From positions 1,364,001 to 1,428,000 of the forward strand of contig NZ_LT627734.1 in assembly GCF_900100865.1 (NCBI RefSeq): DNA of 64,000 nt. Direction: 5' to 3'. The stretch is from Candidatus Aquiluna sp. UB-MaderosW2red (GTDB taxonomy: Bacteria > Actinomycetota > Actinomycetes > Actinomycetales > Microbacteriaceae). Made by a program: the position numbers and the translations under genes. Below the pieces are notes generated by a model that saw only the letters and a list, made by a program, of their open reading frames with translations, was not told the origin of the DNA and made no database searches. Positions 1-9,258 of the stretch are shown here, piece after piece (the first letter of the stretch is position 1; the number at the start of each line of letters is the position of its first letter).

Positions 1-1031
1 TCAATCTTGTAACCAAGCTCGACGCCAAGAATCTGGAAGGTGTCCTCATCCAAAGATGCGGTAGCGGTAGCCATTTGACCCAAGTGGAACAAAACCGTAA
101 TTAGCTGACCCGGGTTGGCGCCAATCTTGTCGGCAAAGTCCTGAATGGATGCCCCCCTGCGCAAGCGCAACACGGTGTTTCCGTCCCCGCGCGGCACCAT
201 GGTGCCACCAAGACTCGGTACATCTCTTTGTTCAAACTCTTCTCTCTTGGTGCGCTTTGACTTGCGAGCCTTGCCGCGGGCACCGCCCTTACCGAAAGCA
301 CCTGCTGTTCCAGCACCTCGGCCACCGCGACCCGCTGGTCCCGGCCTGCCCGCTGGAGCGCCACCCGGAGCGCCGCCTGGTCCGCCACCAAAGCCTGGGC
401 GTGGAGCGCCAGCACCCGTGCCGGCTGGTCTAGGAGCGCCACCCGGGCGAGGTGCACCCGGTCTGGCTGGAGCGCCGGTTTGACCAGGTCTTGCCGGAGC
501 GCCACCTGGGCGTGGTGCACCTGGTCTGGCCGAACGGCCCATGCCCTGGTTGGCACTAAAAGGATTATTGCCGGGCCTTGCCATTGGGCGAGGAATACCC
601 ATGCCCTGAGCAGAGCTAAAGGGGTTGTTGCCGGGCCTTGGAATACCCAAAATCGATGAAGCTGCCGCAGCGGCAGCCTCGGCTGCTTGCGGTTCTGCTG
701 CTGCAGAGTCTGAGGAAGAAGGGGTTGAAGCAACTGGAGAAGGTGCCGCTGGAGCTACTTCCGCGGGAGAAGACTCAACTGCGACCTCGGGAGCAACCGG
801 GGTCGGAGCAGCGGGCTTTGGGGTCGCTGGCTTACTGACTTTGGACTCGGGAGCTTTCTCAGCGGGCTTCTCAACCTTGGGAAATGATTTACGAAGCTTG
901 GCCGCTACCGGCGGGGCAATCGTGGAAGAACCACCTTTTACATATTCACCGAGCTCTTCGAGCTTTGCTAGGGCGACCTTTGTGTCAATGCCAAGTTCCT
1001 TGGCCAAATCGTATACGCGTGGAAGCGCCAA
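1..1031 (-). CDS. infB: Translation initiation factor IF-2, N-terminal part (cut by window edge)
   Basis: IF-2 is the GTPase that brings initiator tRNA to the 30S subunit. Only about 343 N-terminal residues are present; the GTPase domain lies beyond the window. In order: an IF2_N helical domain (residues 1-50, with [10 protein letters not shown] and [16 protein letters not shown]), an Ala/Pro/Glu-rich linker, two [13 protein letters not shown] repeats, a Gly/Pro/Ala/Arg tract to about 265, a basic [12 protein letters not shown] stretch and a second IF2_N segment ending [14 protein letters not shown]. The PRPGNNPF repeats and Gly/Arg tract are typical of actinobacteria. I chose the TTG at 1031 because translation from it gives the conserved domain directly and an AGGAG lies 8 nt upstream. 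It is the last visible gene of the dxr-to-infB run. The leader folds into a strong hairpin, listed separately. Longer open frames on both strands inside the GC-rich linker are shadows. Confidence 0.95.
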   Translation of the reverse strand, partial: MALPRVYDLAKELGIDTKVALAKLEELGEYVKGGSSTIAPPVAAKLRKSFPKVEKPAEKAPESKVSKPATPKPAAPTPVAPEVAVESSPAEVAPAAPSPVASTPSSSDSAAAEPQAAEAAAAAASSILGIPRPGNNPFSSAQGMGIPRPMARPGNNPFSANQGMGRSARPGAPRPGGAPARPGQTGAPARPGAPRPGGAPRPAGTGAGAPRPGFGGGPGGAPGGAPAGRPGPAGRGGRGAGTAGAFGKGGARGKARKSKRTKREEFEQRDVPSLGGTMVPRGDGNTVLRLRRGASIQDFADKIGANPGQLITVLFHLGQMATATASLDEDTFQILGVELGYKI

Positions 1032-1039
1032 TTTCTTTT

Positions 1040-1066
1040 CTCCTGTCTGGGGCCTACCCAAACAGG
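1040..1066 (-). promoter_or_regulatory. Hairpin over the infB ribosome binding site
   Basis: On the minus strand, a 10-bp stem (CCTGTTTGGG with CCCAGACAGG, one G-U pair) closes a 5-nt loop. Its 3' arm runs into the Shine-Dalgarno AGGAG at 1044-1040. A competing stem, GCCTACCC/GGGCAGGC with one mismatch (1052-1072), uses part of the same bases. No U-tract follows, so it does not look like a terminator. A translational switch or RNase site is an inference. Confidence 0.45.
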
Positions 1067-1104
1067 GCAGGCGTTAGTGCTGAGGGGCTCTCATTTCGAG
1101 TAAC

Positions 1105-1383
1105 TCATCGTGATTTCAGCATGTTTTCTGCCTTATTCCTTAGCCAGGCTTCGAACTCAACCAAATCGGTTGCACCCAAAGCTCGTTGAAAACCTTTTCT
1201 ATCGATAGCCAGCTGCGAACAACTCTCGTGGAACCAAGCACCTCGGCCGGGAAGATTCCCGTCCTGATTGATCTTGATGGTGTTTCCAACTAGAACAACT
1301 CGCATTAGATTTTCGACTGAATCGCGCTGGCGACAGCCAACGCAGGTTCTTATCGGCTTTAGTCTAAGCCCAGATGCCACCAA
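1105..1383 (-). CDS. ylxR: YlxR family RNA-binding protein (DUF448)
   Basis: A 92-residue protein of the YlxR/DUF448 family, a small basic protein classically encoded between nusA and infB. It carries the signature PIRTCVGCRQRD near the N-terminus and LPGRGAWFHESC in the middle, which form the two halves of the conserved RNA-binding-like fold. The family is thought to act in nucleoid or RNA biology (RNase P and global regulation have been proposed); the exact role here is unknown. The start is a TTG at 1383, 5 bases after the nusA stop, with an AGAAGG in the nusA end as ribosome site; a GTG one codon later is equally possible. Seventy-three bases separate it from infB. Confidence 0.93.
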   Translation of the reverse strand: MVASGLRLKPIRTCVGCRQRDSVENLMRVVLVGNTIKINQDGNLPGRGAWFHESCSQLAIDRKGFQRALGATDLVEFEAWLRNKAENMLKSR

Positions 1384-1388
1384 AGTGA

Positions 1389-2366
1389 CTAACCTTCTAA
1401 AATGCTGTCGGGCTGAATGTCAATCTTGGCTCCGGTTAGCTTCGCCGCAAGCCTCGCATTCTGACCCTCTTTGCCGATTGCTAGGGATAATTGAAAATCA
1501 GGAACCAGCACCCTTACCGCCTTGGTGGCGTGATCAATGATGTAGGAGTCGGAGACCTTGGCTGGAGACAAAGCGTGCGCGACAAACTTAGCCAGGTCCT
1601 CAGAAAAGTCCACCACGTCAATTTTCTCATCGTGCAGCTCCGCACTAACAGCTCGAACTCGCTGACCCAGTTCCCCGATGCATGCACCCTTGGCGTTGAT
1701 GCCTGGCTCTCGAGCTATGACTGCAATTTTGGTTCGATGGCCAGCTTCCCTAGCAATCGACGCAATTTCAACCTGCCCGGAGAGCACCTCTGGGACCTCA
1801 AGCGCAAAAAGTTTGCGAACTAGGTTCGGGTGAGTTCTGGAGACGGTGATTTGAGGACCGCGCAGACCCCGCTGAACGCTGGTCACATAAACCCTGATTC
1901 TGGAACCATGCGCGTAGTTTTCTCCAGGGACCTGCTCTTCCGGAGGCATCATGGCCTCGATGGAACCGAGATTCACATAAACCATATTTGACCTGGTGCC
2001 CTGCTGAATTACACCGGCCACGATGTCGCCCTCTTTGCCCTTGAATTCGCCTAAGAGGCTTTCATCTGAAATCTCTCGAAGTCGCTGAGCGATGACTTGC
2101 TTGGCAGCGAAGGCGGCGACTCTGCCGAAGCCGTCGGGGGTGGAATCCGATTCACCGATTCGTTCGCCAGCTTCATCTAAAACCGGAGCGTAAATAGTTA
2201 CGTGTCCCGATTTACGGTCCAAAACCGCCCTCGGGCCAGCGTCCGAACTGCCAATTTGCTTGAAGTATGCGGCCAAGATTGCCGATTCAATAATAAGAAC
2301 CAGCTCTTCGAAAGGAATTTCTTTTTCTCGCTCTAGAAGCCGCAACACTGAAAGATCGATGTCCAC
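1389..2366 (-). CDS. nusA: Transcription termination/antitermination protein NusA
   Basis: NusA binds RNA polymerase and nascent RNA and modulates pausing, termination and antitermination. The 325 residues cover the N-terminal polymerase-binding domain (1-115, beginning MDIDLSVLRLLEREKEIPFEE), an S1 domain (about 120-190, with EGDIVAGVIQQGTRSNMVYV), and KH1 and KH2 (REPGINAKGACIGELGQRV and LAIGKEGQNARLAAKLTGAKI). The acidic C-terminal repeats of proteobacterial NusA are absent, as usual in actinobacteria. The start is GTG at 2366. Only 16 bp separate it from proS upstream, so the rimP gene that normally precedes nusA is not here. Confidence 0.97.
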   Translation of the reverse strand: MDIDLSVLRLLEREKEIPFEELVLIIESAILAAYFKQIGSSDAGPRAVLDRKSGHVTIYAPVLDEAGERIGESDSTPDGFGRVAAFAAKQVIAQRLREISDESLLGEFKGKEGDIVAGVIQQGTRSNMVYVNLGSIEAMMPPEEQVPGENYAHGSRIRVYVTSVQRGLRGPQITVSRTHPNLVRKLFALEVPEVLSGQVEIASIAREAGHRTKIAVIAREPGINAKGACIGELGQRVRAVSAELHDEKIDVVDFSEDLAKFVAHALSPAKVSDSYIIDHATKAVRVLVPDFQLSLAIGKEGQNARLAAKLTGAKIDIQPDSILEG

Positions 2367-2382
2367 GATATTCTCTTTTCTA

Positions 2383-4155
2383 TTATGAGCGCTCAGAAAT
2401 GAGCTTTGCCAATGCAGATTCTATCTTCACCGCGACCCGCTCATTACTTCTTCTATTCCAAAGCTCCACTTCGCCATCGACAACGCCCTTGCCGCAAATC
2501 AAAATCCATGGCACGCCAATCAACTCGGCATCGGCAAACTTGACTCCCGGGGAAAGCTTTGGGCGATCGTCAAGCATGACCGATAAGCCGGCGGCTTCGG
2601 CTTCGAGAGTCAACTGCTCTGCGACCTCAAAAGCCACTGGATCCTTGCCGGTGGCGATGATATAAACATCCGCCGGCGAGACGCTCTCCGGCCAAACAAG
2701 ACCCTTTTCATCGTTATAAGATTCCGCCAAGACTGCTACCAACCTGGTGACGCCAATCCCGTAGGACCCCATGGTTACCGTCACCAACTTGCCATTCTCG
2801 TCAAGCACTTTGAGCCCCAGGGCCTCGGCATACTTGCGACCCAGCTGGAAGACGTGACCGATTTCGATACCGCGCGAGAGCTCCAATTCGCCCGAACCAT
2901 CAGGGGCCGGATCTCCAGCTTTGATTTCGGCGATATCGGCATAGCCATCGGACTCGAAGTCTCTGCCAAAGGTTAGGTACCAGACGTGTTTTTGATCGAT
3001 ATTTGCACCGGTTATCCAAGCACTACCTTTGGCAATCCGTGGGTCAACCAAATAGCGAATCTTAGACTCAGTCTTTTCGCCCAGGTGCTGCTCGCCGCCA
3101 AGATTAGGCCCGATGTAACCCTTTACCAATGCCGGGTACTTCTTGAAATCCTCCTCAGTGGCGGGCTCTACTTCTTTGGGGCCAAAAAATGCCTCGGCGC
3201 GTTTCGGGTCAACCTCGCGGTCCCCCGGCAAACCAACAATTACAAGCTCACGCTTGCCATCTTTATCGGTAAGTGCCAAGACCACATTTTTCAGCGTGTC
3301 AGCTGCGCTCCAGACACCCGCAGTCTTGGGGTGATTCGCGTTTGAAAAATCCACCAGTGAAGCAATGGTTGGAGTGTTTTGAGAGTCATGGACCTTGGCA
3401 ATCGGGTTCAGAGAACCATCGATTTCATTTGCTACCTCAAACTTCACCGCTTCAACATTGGCGGCGAATCCTCCCCTGGAGCGAACAAAGGTGTCTTCCC
3501 CAATTGGCGAAGGATTCAAAAACTCTTCTGATTTCGAGCCCCCCATCGCACCGGCATCCGCCTTCACGATCACGTACTCGACACCCAGACGCTGGAAAAT
3601 CTTTTCGTAGGCGGCCCGCTGAGCCGCATAGCTTCTACCGAGACCCTCGTCGGTCACATCGAAGCTGTAAGCGTCCTTCATCACAAACTCGCGCCCACGC
3701 AACAGCCCCGCGCGAGGCCTTGCCTCGTCGCGGTATTTGATTTGGATTTGGTAAATAGTTAGTGGGAGATCTTTATAAGAGCTGTAGAGGTCTTTGACCA
3801 AGAGGGTGAAAACCTCTTCGTGAGTCGGTGCTAGAAGGTAATCCGCATCCTTGCGGTCCTTCAGGCGAAAAAGGTTGTCACCATATTCGCTCCAACGACC
3901 AGTGATCTCGAACGGCTCTTTGGGCAACAGCCCTGGGAAATAGACCTCCTGGGCACCGGCAGTGTTCATTTCCTCGCGCACAATTGCTTCTATTTTGTTT
4001 TTTACCAGCAGTCCAAGCGGCAGCCAGGAGAAAATCCCTGGAGCATTGCGGCGAACGTAACCGGCTCTCACTAGCAGTCGGTGGCTTTGGACTTCGGCAT
4101 CGGATGGATCCTCGCGAAGTGTGCGCAAAAATAAAGTACTCAGGCGTATGGGCAT
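2383..4155 (-). CDS. proS: Prolyl-tRNA synthetase
   Basis: A class II aminoacyl-tRNA synthetase charging tRNA-Pro. At 590 residues it is the bacterial type with an editing domain inserted between motifs 2 and 3. Visible parts are motif 1 ([20 protein letters not shown]), the substrate loop with [20 protein letters not shown], an editing insertion around residues 230-390, motif 3 ([16 protein letters not shown]) and the C-terminal anticodon-binding domain from about 480. The ATG at 4155 begins [24 protein letters not shown], the normal N-terminus. It sits 14 bp from ispG and 16 bp from nusA, so cotranscription is likely. Confidence 0.98.
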   Translation of the reverse strand: MPIRLSTLFLRTLREDPSDAEVQSHRLLVRAGYVRRNAPGIFSWLPLGLLVKNKIEAIVREEMNTAGAQEVYFPGLLPKEPFEITGRWSEYGDNLFRLKDRKDADYLLAPTHEEVFTLLVKDLYSSYKDLPLTIYQIQIKYRDEARPRAGLLRGREFVMKDAYSFDVTDEGLGRSYAAQRAAYEKIFQRLGVEYVIVKADAGAMGGSKSEEFLNPSPIGEDTFVRSRGGFAANVEAVKFEVANEIDGSLNPIAKVHDSQNTPTIASLVDFSNANHPKTAGVWSAADTLKNVVLALTDKDGKRELVIVGLPGDREVDPKRAEAFFGPKEVEPATEEDFKKYPALVKGYIGPNLGGEQHLGEKTESKIRYLVDPRIAKGSAWITGANIDQKHVWYLTFGRDFESDGYADIAEIKAGDPAPDGSGELELSRGIEIGHVFQLGRKYAEALGLKVLDENGKLVTVTMGSYGIGVTRLVAVLAESYNDEKGLVWPESVSPADVYIIATGKDPVAFEVAEQLTLEAEAAGLSVMLDDRPKLSPGVKFADAELIGVPWILICGKGVVDGEVELWNRRSNERVAVKIESALAKLISERS

Positions 4156-4169
4156 GAGCTCAATGTTAG

Positions 4170-5327
4170 CTATTTGTCGGAGGTCGTGACCTGCGCTGTG
4201 CCAGAAATTGCTGGATCCATTTCCGCCGCGATCCGATTTGCCTCTTCAATCAAGGTTTTGACAATTTCGGATTCGGGCACCGTCTTGATAATTTCACCCT
4301 TTACGAAAATCTGTCCCTTGCCATTTCCCGAGGCCACGCCAAGGTCAGCTTCGCGAGCTTCACCGGGCCCGTTCACAACACATCCCATAACCGCAACTCG
4401 GATTGGGACGGTGAGGTGCTTTAGCCCCTCGGTGACATCGTTCGCAAGGGTGTAGACATCCACCTGAGCGCGACCACAACTTGGGCAAGAGACAATCTCA
4501 AGCTTTCTTGGGCGAAGATTTAGGGACTCCAGGATCTGGAATCCAACCTTGATCTCTTCAACTGGCGGAGCGGAAAGCGAAACCCTGATGGTGTCGCCAA
4601 TTCCGCGGGACAACAGTGCCCCAAAGGCGACTGCCGACTTTATGGTCCCCTGGAATGCCGGCCCGGCCTCAGTGACGCCAAGGTGGAGCGGCCAATCGCC
4701 GCGCTCCGCAAGCATTTCATATGCCTTTACCATCACGACTGGGTCGTTATGCTTCACCGAAATCTTGAAGTCGTGGAAATCGTGTTCTTCAAATAGCGCG
4801 GCTTCCCAAATCGCAGACTCAACTAGCGCCTCTGCAGTTGGTTTACCGTATTTGGTGAGCAATCTGGGGTCCAGCGAACCCGCATTTACACCGATTCTGA
4901 GAGAAATACCAGCGTCTTTAGCTGCCTTTGCGATTGCGCCAACCTGATCATCGAATTTGCGAATGTTACCCGGGTTTACCCTTACCGCGCCACAGCCAGC
5001 ATCGATCGCTGCGAAGACGTACTTAGGTTGAAAGTGAATATCTGCAATCACTGGAATCTGCGAGCGCTTGGCAATAATGCGAAGTACGTCGGCATCGTCT
5101 TGGGTTGGCACTGCCACTCGAACCACATCGCAACCGGTGGCAGTCAGTTCAGCAATCTGCTGCAGGGTGCCATTGATGTCGGTGGTTTGGGTGGTGGTCA
5201 TGGACTGCACAGAAATTGGTGAATCGCTTCCAACCCCAACCTTGCCCACCATAATCTGGCGAGTCTTTCGTCTAGGGGAAATTGTTGGTGGCGGACCTTT
5301 GGGAAGACCCAGATTTACAGCAGGCAC
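4170..5327 (-). CDS. ispG: 4-hydroxy-3-methylbut-2-enyl diphosphate synthase (flavodoxin/ferredoxin)
   Basis: IspG (GcpE) is the iron-sulfur enzyme of the MEP isoprenoid pathway that converts methylerythritol cyclodiphosphate to HMBPP. The 385-residue protein has the N-terminal TIM barrel ([46 protein letters not shown]) and the C-terminal cluster-binding part. The three cysteine ligands are visible in CPSCGRAQ and [10 protein letters not shown]. The start is GTG at 5327 with a GAGAGGA site about 7 nt upstream. Together with dxr two genes away this forms an actinobacterial dxr-rseP-ispG cluster. Confidence 0.98.
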   Translation of the reverse strand: MPAVNLGLPKGPPPTISPRRKTRQIMVGKVGVGSDSPISVQSMTTTQTTDINGTLQQIAELTATGCDVVRVAVPTQDDADVLRIIAKRSQIPVIADIHFQPKYVFAAIDAGCGAVRVNPGNIRKFDDQVGAIAKAAKDAGISLRIGVNAGSLDPRLLTKYGKPTAEALVESAIWEAALFEEHDFHDFKISVKHNDPVVMVKAYEMLAERGDWPLHLGVTEAGPAFQGTIKSAVAFGALLSRGIGDTIRVSLSAPPVEEIKVGFQILESLNLRPRKLEIVSCPSCGRAQVDVYTLANDVTEGLKHLTVPIRVAVMGCVVNGPGEAREADLGVASGNGKGQIFVKGEIIKTVPESEIVKTLIEEANRIAAEMDPAISGTAQVTTSDK

Positions 5328-5383
5328 TTATGTTTCCTCTCGAGATGCAACAAGCAAGAACAACGAACTAGCCGTTTGGCTTC

Positions 5384-6688
5384 CTAACCCAGGCGAATCG
5401 GATTAATGAAATCGGCCGTGATAAACAAAATACCTACCAAGATTAGTAATGCCCAAACCGCATAGGCCAGAGGTAGAGCCCGAGCCGTGTCAATTGGGCC
5501 AGGGTCCTTTTTAGTTATGAGCTTTACGGTTCGACGTTTTGCCCCTTCGTAAACCGCGCCAAGAACATGACCGCCATCCAACGGCAGCAGTGGAATCAGG
5601 TTGAAGGCGAACAACGCCAAATTCAAAGAGCCAATCAGCATTAGAAGTGATGCCAACTTGGCGTCGATACCGATCGCATCGGTAGCCGTTAGCTCACCCG
5701 CCAGCTGCCCAACCCCCACTATCGATACCGCGCCCATTGGGTCTCGGTCGCTTAGTCCCAATGCCGAGCTCCCTACCTGCCAGATTTGCGCGGGTAGTTG
5801 CAGGACGAAACCGAGCGTGCTTAGGGTCATGTTGCCGGCGTAGCTCAGGGACTCCCCCAGCGAAAGGGGTTGCAATTCAGACTTGAACTGAAAACCGAAG
5901 ATTGGTCGAAGTTCGGTGATTGGCAGACCGGCTTCATCTTTTAGAGGCGAGTTAGTCTCGGAGAAGACCTGACGCTCAGTGAAAACTGGGGCTATCGATA
6001 GAGTAAGCGACTCCCCCGAGCGCCGAACCTCAAGCATCACGGGGCTCCCCGGGGATTGGTTCATAATCGCAATAGCCTCATCCCAATTCAAGACTGGGTT
6101 GCCGTTCACGGCTGTGATGGTGTCGTTCGCCATGAGGCCCCCTGCCGATGCTGGAGACTCTGGAGCGGTTGCGGGGCAATTGCCCTGGGCATCGGCCTCA
6201 ATGCAAGCAAACACTTGGTCCACGCTCATCGAAGGCTGGTTAATCCCAAGACCTGCCAGGGCCCCGATGATTAAAACCACCCCGAGTAGCAGATTCATGA
6301 CCGGACCCCCGAGCATGATTATTAGTTTTTTGGGAGCTGAAAGTTGGTAGAACTGACGGTTGTCGTCAGTTGCAAGAATCTCTTTTCTGACCTCTACTCT
6401 CGCCTCGTTAATCCATTTTGAAAATGGGCCGTTATAAGGCTTTGTCTCCGGCGGATACATACCCGCCATCGAAATATATCCACCAAGCGGAAAAGCCTTT
6501 AGGCCATATTCTGTTTCGCCGCGAGTAAAGGACTTGACGGTCGGGCCAAACCCAACCATGTACTGCTTGACGCGCACCTTGAATGCCTTGGCGGGCAGCA
6601 AATGGCCAATTTCGTGCAACCCGATAGATAGCGCAATCCCCACCAGCACAATCAATATGCCAAGGATGTAAAGCAGGGTGTCTACCAC
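5384..6688 (-). CDS. rseP: RseP/Rip1-type site-2 intramembrane metalloprotease (M50)
   Basis: An intramembrane zinc protease that in related bacteria cleaves anti-sigma factors or other membrane proteins. The 434-residue chain has HEIGH at residues 25-29 inside the first membrane segment, a PDZ domain in the middle (SPASAGGLMANDTITAVNGNPV), and the NLIPLLPLDGGH motif carrying the third metal ligand near the C-terminus, followed by a last membrane helix. The GTG at 6688 gives a start right before the first hydrophobic helix; a GAAGG lies somewhat far upstream. It lies between dxr and ispG, as in other actinobacteria. The anti-sigma-type protein at 21235 could be a substrate, but nothing in the sequence shows it. 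Confidence 0.95.
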   Translation of the reverse strand: MVDTLLYILGILIVLVGIALSIGLHEIGHLLPAKAFKVRVKQYMVGFGPTVKSFTRGETEYGLKAFPLGGYISMAGMYPPETKPYNGPFSKWINEARVEVRKEILATDDNRQFYQLSAPKKLIIMLGGPVMNLLLGVVLIIGALAGLGINQPSMSVDQVFACIEADAQGNCPATAPESPASAGGLMANDTITAVNGNPVLNWDEAIAIMNQSPGSPVMLEVRRSGESLTLSIAPVFTERQVFSETNSPLKDEAGLPITELRPIFGFQFKSELQPLSLGESLSYAGNMTLSTLGFVLQLPAQIWQVGSSALGLSDRDPMGAVSIVGVGQLAGELTATDAIGIDAKLASLLMLIGSLNLALFAFNLIPLLPLDGGHVLGAVYEGAKRRTVKLITKKDPGPIDTARALPLAYAVWALLILVGILFITADFINPIRLG

Positions 6689-6710
6689 TTGTAAAGGCTA
6701 CCTTCAAAGA

Positions 6711-7805
6711 TCAAGAACTGCGTTTTGCTATCAGCGAATCAGCGGTTTTCCTGGCCCAGATTTCAGCCTCCAGGACACCCTCGAGGGTCAGCTCCAATTC
6801 GGCTTCATGAAGATCAACCGTTTCAGCAACAATCTGCAGAATCTCCAAAAAGCCGATTTTGAGTTTATGGAACGCCTCCACTGCCTGTTCGTTGCTGGCG
6901 TTAAATACCGCTGGGTAGGTAAGCCCAGCTTTGCCGACTTGTCGAGCCAAAGCTACTGCGCCAAAGACCGCTTCATCAAGCGGCTCAAACTGCCAGTTAT
7001 GGGACTTGGTCCAGTCCAGGGCCTGGCTTACCCCCTGCACTCGGTTGGGCCAATTCAAGCTGATCGCAATCGGGAGCTTCATATCGGGCGGTGAGCATTG
7101 AGCGATAACCGATCCGTCAATAAATTCGACCATCGAGTGGATGATTGACTGCGGGTGAACAGTCACCTCGATTTGCTCAAAGGGGAGCCCAAATAATAAG
7201 TGCGCCTCGATTATCTCGAGCCCCTTATTGACCAATGTTGCCGAGTTTGTGGTTACCACTTTGCCCATATCCCAGGTCGGGTGCTTCAGCGCCTGCTGTG
7301 GTGTGACTAGCGCCAGCTGATCAAGGCTAAAGCCGCGAAACGGTCCGCCCGAAGCTGTGAGAATGAGTTTTTTTACTTCGCCATTCGAGCCGGATCGAAG
7401 CGCCTGCGCGATTGCGGAATGCTCGGAATCAACCGGCAGGATTTGCCCTGGTGCAGCGATTTTAGTGACCAGAGTGCCGCCCACAATTAGCGACTCTTTA
7501 TTTGCAAGGGCTAGCTGCTTTCCAGAGGCCAAGGCCGCCAAAGTTGGCATTAGTCCCGCTGAGCCGGTGATGCCATTTAGAACAACATCGGCCTGAGTGC
7601 CTGAGACAAGATCGCTAGCTGCCTGAGTGCCCAGAACTGCATCGGATGAAGCGAGGCCGAACTTATCACGTTGATAATCAAGTAGGTCTTGATTTTGGAA
7701 CCCGGAGATTCCGACCAATTTAAACAAATCGGGGTACTGCTCTATAACCTCGAGGGCCTGAGTGCCAATTGACCCTGTAGAGCCGAGAACAATCACTGAA
7801 CGCAT
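6711..7805 (-). CDS. dxr: 1-deoxy-D-xylulose 5-phosphate reductoisomerase
   Basis: Dxr makes 2-C-methyl-D-erythritol 4-phosphate from DXP with NADPH, the first committed MEP-pathway step. The 364 residues show the NADPH site GSTGSIGTQALEVIEQ at the very start, ANKESLIVGG, the catalytic-loop segment PVDSEHSAIAQAL with its acidic metal ligands, and ASGGPFRGF. The ATG at 7805 is the only reasonable start. It heads the minus-strand run towards infB and diverges from gabT; the two start codons are about 75 bp apart. A TAAGCT six bases before its ATG may be a leaderless -10 element. Confidence 0.97.
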   Translation of the reverse strand: MRSVIVLGSTGSIGTQALEVIEQYPDLFKLVGISGFQNQDLLDYQRDKFGLASSDAVLGTQAASDLVSGTQADVVLNGITGSAGLMPTLAALASGKQLALANKESLIVGGTLVTKIAAPGQILPVDSEHSAIAQALRSGSNGEVKKLILTASGGPFRGFSLDQLALVTPQQALKHPTWDMGKVVTTNSATLVNKGLEIIEAHLLFGLPFEQIEVTVHPQSIIHSMVEFIDGSVIAQCSPPDMKLPIAISLNWPNRVQGVSQALDWTKSHNWQFEPLDEAVFGAVALARQVGKAGLTYPAVFNASNEQAVEAFHKLKIGFLEILQIVAETVDLHEAELELTLEGVLEAEIWARKTADSLIAKRSS

Positions 7806-7811
7806 CCTGCA

Positions 7812-7817
7812 AGCTTA
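7812..7817 (-). promoter_or_regulatory. Possible leaderless -10 box of dxr
   Basis: TAAGCT on the minus strand ends 6 nt before the dxr ATG. The spacing fits leaderless transcription seen at other genes here, but no good -35 element is visible. Confidence 0.3.
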
Positions 7818-7868
7818 GAACCAAGTGCGAATCGCGAACTCTAGGGCGCTAAAAGCTCTCAAAGAATC

Positions 7869-7874
7869 TACAAT
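7869..7874 (+). promoter_or_regulatory. Leaderless -10 box of gabT
   Basis: TACAAT matches the -10 consensus at five of six positions and lies exactly 7 nt before the ATG at 7882, so the transcript would start at or next to the start codon. There is no convincing -35 box. It overlaps an alternative upstream ATG at 7873, arguing for the later start. Confidence 0.55.
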
Positions 7875-7881
7875 GGAAGAT

Positions 7882-9213
7882 ATGACCATTGAGCAAAAAC
7901 GAAATCTTGTGACAGCAATTCCAGGGCCAAACTCTATCGCGTTGCAAAAGCGCCGGATGGAAGTCATTTCTGCTGGGGTGGGCACAGCCCTCCCAGTCTT
8001 TATGGACGAAGCCCACGGAGCTATTCTGCGCGATGTCGATGGCAATCAGTTCATCGATATGGGAAGCGGAATCGGAGTAGTGACCATTGGTCACACCAAC
8101 CAGCGAGTGGTTGAGGCTGTTCAGCACCAGGTCGCCAAACTTACCCACACACTTTTTACTGTGGCACCCTATGAGCCTTATGTAAAAGTTGCCGAGATCA
8201 TCACAAGGCACACACCAGGGACCTTCAAGAAGAAAGCGGCATTTTTCAATTCGGGCGCCGAAGCCGTTGAAAATGCCGTGAAGGTGGCCCGCAAGGCGAC
8301 CGGCCGAACTGAGATCGCGGTTTTTGATCACGCGTATCACGGCCGCACCAACCTGACCATGTCCATGAACTTCAAAATGCACCCCTACGGCACCGGATTT
8401 GGGCCACTAGCCGGGAGCGTGCACCACGCCCCGATGAGTTACCCGTTTAGAGATCCAGAGGGCATGACTGGCGAAGAGGCTGCTGCCAGGGCTATCACCT
8501 ACCTAGAAAAGCGAGTCGGGGCCTCTCAGCTCGCTGCGGTTTTCATCGAGCCGATTCAGGGTGAGGGTGGTTTTATCGTTCCCGCCAAAGGATTCCTAAG
8601 GACACTTGATCAATGGTGCAAGGCAAATGGCATCGTGATGGTGGCCGATGAAGTTCAGTCGGGCATCGCCCGAACGGGCAAGTGGTTTGCCAGCGAATGG
8701 GAAGAAGGCTACGAGCCGGATTTGATTACTGTCGCCAAGGGTATCGCCGGCGGGCTGCCGCTTTCAGGCATCGTGGGACGTGCAGAAATAATGGACGCTT
8801 CTCACGCAGGCGGTCTGGGTGGAACCTTCGGTGGCTCCCCAACCGCCGTAGCCGCTGGGGTGGCGGTCCTGGAGCAGCTGGAAGAAGGCGGCTGGCTCGA
8901 AAGATCACTCGAAATAGGCGAGATTCTGACAACACGTCTCATTGCACTTCAAGCCCAGTATCCAATCATTGGTGAAGTGCGCGGCAAGGGTGCGATGCAA
9001 GCTATCGAATTTGTTGAAGCAGGCACTATGAAACCAAATTCCCAGGCCGTGGAAGAACTGGTGCGCCACTGCCATCAAAACGGTGTGGTGATTCTAAATG
9101 CCGGAACCTATAACAACGTGATTCGGTTCTTGCCACCGCTTGCAATCAGCGACGAACTGCTGCATGACGCTCTGGATGTCCTGGCAGCTGGCCTCGAAAA
9201 GCTAGCTCAGTAA
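7882..9213 (+). CDS. gabT: 4-aminobutyrate (GABA) aminotransferase
   Basis: A PLP-dependent class III transaminase that moves the amino group of GABA to 2-oxoglutarate, giving succinate semialdehyde. The sequence follows the actinobacterial GabT pattern: IPGPNSIALQKRR at the N-terminus, LFNSGAEAVENAV-like FFNSGAEAVENAVKVARK, AYHGRTNLTM, IEPIQGEGGF, the cofactor aspartate in VADEVQSG (D256) and the Schiff-base lysine in VAKGIAGGLPLSG (K286). Length is 443 residues from the ATG at 7882; ATGs at 7873 and 7825 are in frame, but the -10 box at 7869 favours 7882. It opens the polyamine/GABA island and is followed 45 bp later by a second transaminase. No succinate-semialdehyde dehydrogenase is present in the window. 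Confidence 0.92.
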   Translation: MTIEQKRNLVTAIPGPNSIALQKRRMEVISAGVGTALPVFMDEAHGAILRDVDGNQFIDMGSGIGVVTIGHTNQRVVEAVQHQVAKLTHTLFTVAPYEPYVKVAEIITRHTPGTFKKKAAFFNSGAEAVENAVKVARKATGRTEIAVFDHAYHGRTNLTMSMNFKMHPYGTGFGPLAGSVHHAPMSYPFRDPEGMTGEEAAARAITYLEKRVGASQLAAVFIEPIQGEGGFIVPAKGFLRTLDQWCKANGIVMVADEVQSGIARTGKWFASEWEEGYEPDLITVAKGIAGGLPLSGIVGRAEIMDASHAGGLGGTFGGSPTAVAAGVAVLEQLEEGGWLERSLEIGEILTTRLIALQAQYPIIGEVRGKGAMQAIEFVEAGTMKPNSQAVEELVRHCHQNGVVILNAGTYNNVIRFLPPLAISDELLHDALDVLAAGLEKLAQ

Positions 9214-9244
9214 CTAGAGAAACATCAAAACCACCAAAACAATC

Positions 9245-9252
9245 AAAGGAGA
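9245..9252 (+). promoter_or_regulatory. Strong ribosome binding site fixing a TTG start
   Basis: AAAGGAGA lies 6 nt before the TTG at 9259 and is the best Shine-Dalgarno in this stretch. It decides the start of the second aminotransferase, which has no ATG nearby. Confidence 0.7.
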
Positions 9253-9258
9253 TTTGTT

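Noticed and set aside
101-733. A 210-codon minus-strand open frame, and plus-strand frames at 145-1077, in the first kilobase
   Set aside because: They lie in other frames of infB; only the infB frame gives the IF2_N domains and PRPGNNPF repeats. GC-rich repeats leave all frames open.
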